Part shown: in pieces, positions 61,327 to 64,000 of the stretch | Layout: each line of letters begins with the position of its first letter | Position numbering within the stretch: the stretch's first letter is position 1 | Assembly: GCF_013003915.1 (NCBI RefSeq) | Contig: NZ_JABAIV010000003.1 | Span: 1 to 64,000, forward strand | Reading direction: 5' to 3' | From: Telluria aromaticivorans | Lineage (GTDB): Bacteria; Pseudomonadota; Gammaproteobacteria; Burkholderiales; Burkholderiaceae_D | DNA: 64,000 bases | The notes under the pieces: generated by a model | What the model was told of the DNA's origin: nothing | Database searches by the model: none | Seen by the model: the letters and a program-made list of their open reading frames with translations, nothing else | Program-made: the position numbers and the translations under genes

Positions 61327-62217
61327 TCAATCGTGGCGCCATGCCGCCGGCCATGCCGGCAGCGGGATGCGCTCGTCGTCGCCCGGCACCGGCGTGAAGG
61401 CGCCCGCTTCCCAGTCGCGCGCCGCCTGCTCGATCCGCTCGCGGCTCGAGGACACGAAATTCCAGAAGATGTAGCGGCGCCCGTCAAGCGGCGCGCCACC
61501 GATCAGCACGAAGCGCGCGCCGGCGGCTGACGATACCCGCACCGGCAGGCCAGGCTCGACCATCGCCATCGTATTCGCCGGAATCGCTTCGCCGTCGACC
61601 TCGATCGCGCCCATTGGCGCGTACACGGCGCTTTCTTCCGGCAGGCCGCCCAGGTCGATCGACGCGCCGGGCGCCAGCTGGACGTCGAGGTAGAGCGTGT
61701 GGCTGAAGGTCGGCACCGGCGAAGTGTGGCCGAAGGCCGTCCCCACCAGCACGCGTACGGTGGCGCCCTCGAATTCGACTTCCGGGATCTGGTGTGCGGG
61801 CGTGTGCGAGAACGCGGCCGGCGCCTCTTCGTGCTCGCGCGGCAGCGCGGCCCACAATTGCAGGCCGTGGGTGCGGCGCAGCTTGCCGATCAGGTCTTCC
61901 GGCGTGCGCTCGGAATGCACGATGCCGCTGCCGCCGGTCATCCAGTTGATCGCGCCCGGCTCGATGCGCTGCTCGGTGCCCAGGCTGTCGCGGTGCATGA
62001 TGGCGCCTTCGAACAGGTAGGTGACGGTAGCCAGGCCGATGTGCGGATGCGGCCGCACGTCGTGGCGCGCGCCCGGCTGGGCTTCCACCGGTCCCATGTG
62101 GTCGAAGAACAGGAAGGGTCCGACCGACTGGCGCGCGGCGGCCGGCAGGATGCGCCTTACCGTGAAGCCGCCGCCGAGATCCTTGTCATGCGATTTGAGC
62201 AGGTGCGCGATGGGCAT
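61327..62217 (-). CDS. Pirin family protein
   Basis: A 296-residue bicupin of the pirin family: FLFFDHMGP, HPHIGLATVTYLFEG with metal-binding His residues, GAINWMTGGSGIVHSERT, and a C-terminal cupin with FVLIGGAPLDGRRYIFWNFVSSS. Some pirins are quercetinases, others transcription cofactors; role here unknown. Gene stands alone, convergent with nothing. ATG 62217. Confidence 0.92.
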   Translation of the reverse strand: MPIAHLLKSHDKDLGGGFTVRRILPAAARQSVGPFLFFDHMGPVEAQPGARHDVRPHPHIGLATVTYLFEGAIMHRDSLGTEQRIEPGAINWMTGGSGIVHSERTPEDLIGKLRRTHGLQLWAALPREHEEAPAAFSHTPAHQIPEVEFEGATVRVLVGTAFGHTSPVPTFSHTLYLDVQLAPGASIDLGGLPEESAVYAPMGAIEVDGEAIPANTMAMVEPGLPVRVSSAAGARFVLIGGAPLDGRRYIFWNFVSSSRERIEQAARDWEAGAFTPVPGDDERIPLPAWPAAWRHD

Positions 62218-62247
62218 GGCGATTCCTCCGGTGGTGAAAAGGTGGTT

Positions 62248-63051
62248 TTACTGTACACCATCCGCGGCCGGGCCCCGCCCTGCCGCAGGACAGGCAAATG
62301 CGGGACGGCCGCCGGGCCCGGGCGCCAGGAAGGCGATGACGGCGGCCAGGATGCGGCTCCTGAGTTCGGCCGGGCCGCCATCGAACATGTCGTTGTGGCG
62401 GGCGTTATCCAGTTGCACGATGCAGGATCGGTAGCGCAGCTGTTCGCCGGCCGTCGGCAGCACGCCCGGGTCGGCGCCGGTGTCGGATGCGCGCAGGCTC
62501 AGCACCCGCACGCCGTTCCTCGGCAGCGCGGCGCGCCGGTTGTCCAGCGTGACCACGGCCGCGATGCCGTCCGGGTGGGTGCTTGCCAGCCATGCCGAAC
62601 TGTCGCCGCCCATCGAATGGCCGACCAGCACGGTACGCCCCCAATCGTAGCCCGGGTAGGCCTGGGCCAGCGCGGCATGTGCGAAGCGGATGTTGGCGAC
62701 GCCGCGGCGCGCGATCCCGGCACGCTGGCGCGGCATGTCGCCGGCCGGGTCCATCTTCGCGTCGCCCGCGACTTCGTGGCCGATGCTGGCCACCAGGTAG
62801 CCCTCGGCGTTCAAGGCCTCGGCCAGGAAGCCGTATTCGCGGCTGCCGATGCCATAGCCGTGGTTCAGGAGCGCGACCGGGCAAGGACGCGCGACTGTGC
62901 AGGCGGATGCACGCGCGGGGAAATACAGTTCGACCGGCACCGGCCGCGCGCGTGCGGCGTCGACCAGCTGCAGGGTCGTGGGTGCGGCCTGAACGCTGGA
63001 AGCGGCCAGCAGGCTTGCGGCGGCCAGCAGCCGCCAGGTGATTCTCGTCAT
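62248..63051 (-). CDS. Secreted alpha/beta hydrolase
   Basis: A 267-residue exported hydrolase with signal peptide (LLAAASLLAASSVQA) and the catalytic elbow VLVGHSMGGDSS (nucleophile Ser near 150), with the oxyanion LLNHGYGIGS motif near 68; a C-terminal DNARHNDMFD provides the His. It resembles dienelactone-hydrolase or chlorophyllase-like carboxylesterases. ATG 63051 was chosen over 63069 for the signal peptide. It lies 22 bases after the SUMF1-like gene stop, probably co-transcribed. Confidence 0.85.
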   Translation of the reverse strand: MTRITWRLLAAASLLAASSVQAAPTTLQLVDAARARPVPVELYFPARASACTVARPCPVALLNHGYGIGSREYGFLAEALNAEGYLVASIGHEVAGDAKMDPAGDMPRQRAGIARRGVANIRFAHAALAQAYPGYDWGRTVLVGHSMGGDSSAWLASTHPDGIAAVVTLDNRRAALPRNGVRVLSLRASDTGADPGVLPTAGEQLRYRSCIVQLDNARHNDMFDGGPAELRSRILAAVIAFLAPGPGGRPAFACPAAGRGPAADGVQ

Positions 63052-63073
63052 GGAATGAATCCGTCGCAAAGGG

Positions 63074-64000
<927 letters not shown>

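Overview
The window looks like the chromosome of an Oxalobacteraceae-type betaproteobacterium (Massilia/Janthinobacterium-like). The evidence is very GC-rich coding with many ATGA/TAATG gene overlaps, a complete MSHA-type pilus assembly operon, two PEP-CTERM proteins, a Burkholderiales-type H-NS protein, and paired acyl-CoA dehydrogenases. The genus is an inference.

Positions 1-12,374 are an AT-richer genomic island. It starts inside an IS (truncated transposase) and contains a same-strand cassette at 255-6022: small ORF, SGNH hydrolase, 54-aa ORF, two-TM SLATT-like protein, calcineurin-like metallophosphoesterase, and trypsin-like protease with coiled coil and C-terminal membrane helices. 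The cassette has the look of an unrecognised membrane-associated conflict or stress system and is my first candidate for something new. After it come a small ORF, an H-NS gene, a catalytic-domain-only tyrosine recombinase, a two-gene cassette of unknown function, an aspartyl protease between dispersed repeats, and a frameshifted PD-(D/E)XK-like nuclease gene. The island ends abruptly inside an aminotransferase gene, of which only the 3' part survives (12,375-12,917).

Positions 13,070-24,078 (minus strand) are the MSHA pilus locus in transcription order E-G-F-A-(pilin relic)-I-I2-J-K-L-M-N, with most genes overlapping by 1-4 bases. Next come a histidine phosphatase, an APH-fold kinase and acyl-CoA dehydrogenase pair (a split ACAD10/11-like arrangement), a 0.7-kb nested repeat array, a subtilase with a seven-repeat PLL-like lectin propeller, a MaoC plus PimC/PimD-like acyl-CoA dehydrogenase operon, a PEP-CTERM protein, the tail-specific protease Prc, an M50-like membrane protein with thymidine kinase, a second PEP-CTERM protein, a sugar/maltose-type acetyltransferase with a penicillin-acylase-family enzyme, a ParB-domain protein with a duplicated 3' end, tRNA-Leu(UAA), a candidate terminator-ended sRNA, small membrane proteins, an SRAP (YedK/HMCES) protein, a lipoprotein, a DUF1566-like protein, an M28 peptidase, a membrane metallophosphoesterase and a glycine-zipper protein.

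Positions 50,054-61,071 hold an IS1595-type element followed directly by a signalling locus: Ser/Thr kinase, FtsW/RodA (SEDS) protein with an N-terminal FHA-like segment, a protein with a C-terminal FHA-like region, and a membrane SH3 protein. After a GNAT and an MFS gene it continues with a PP2C phosphatase and a zinc-ribbon plus FHA protein. The gene content recalls the actinobacterial pknB-rodA-pstP-fha cell-wall locus and is the second strong candidate. The window closes with a pirin, an alpha/beta hydrolase and a partial SUMF1/FGE-domain gene running off the end.
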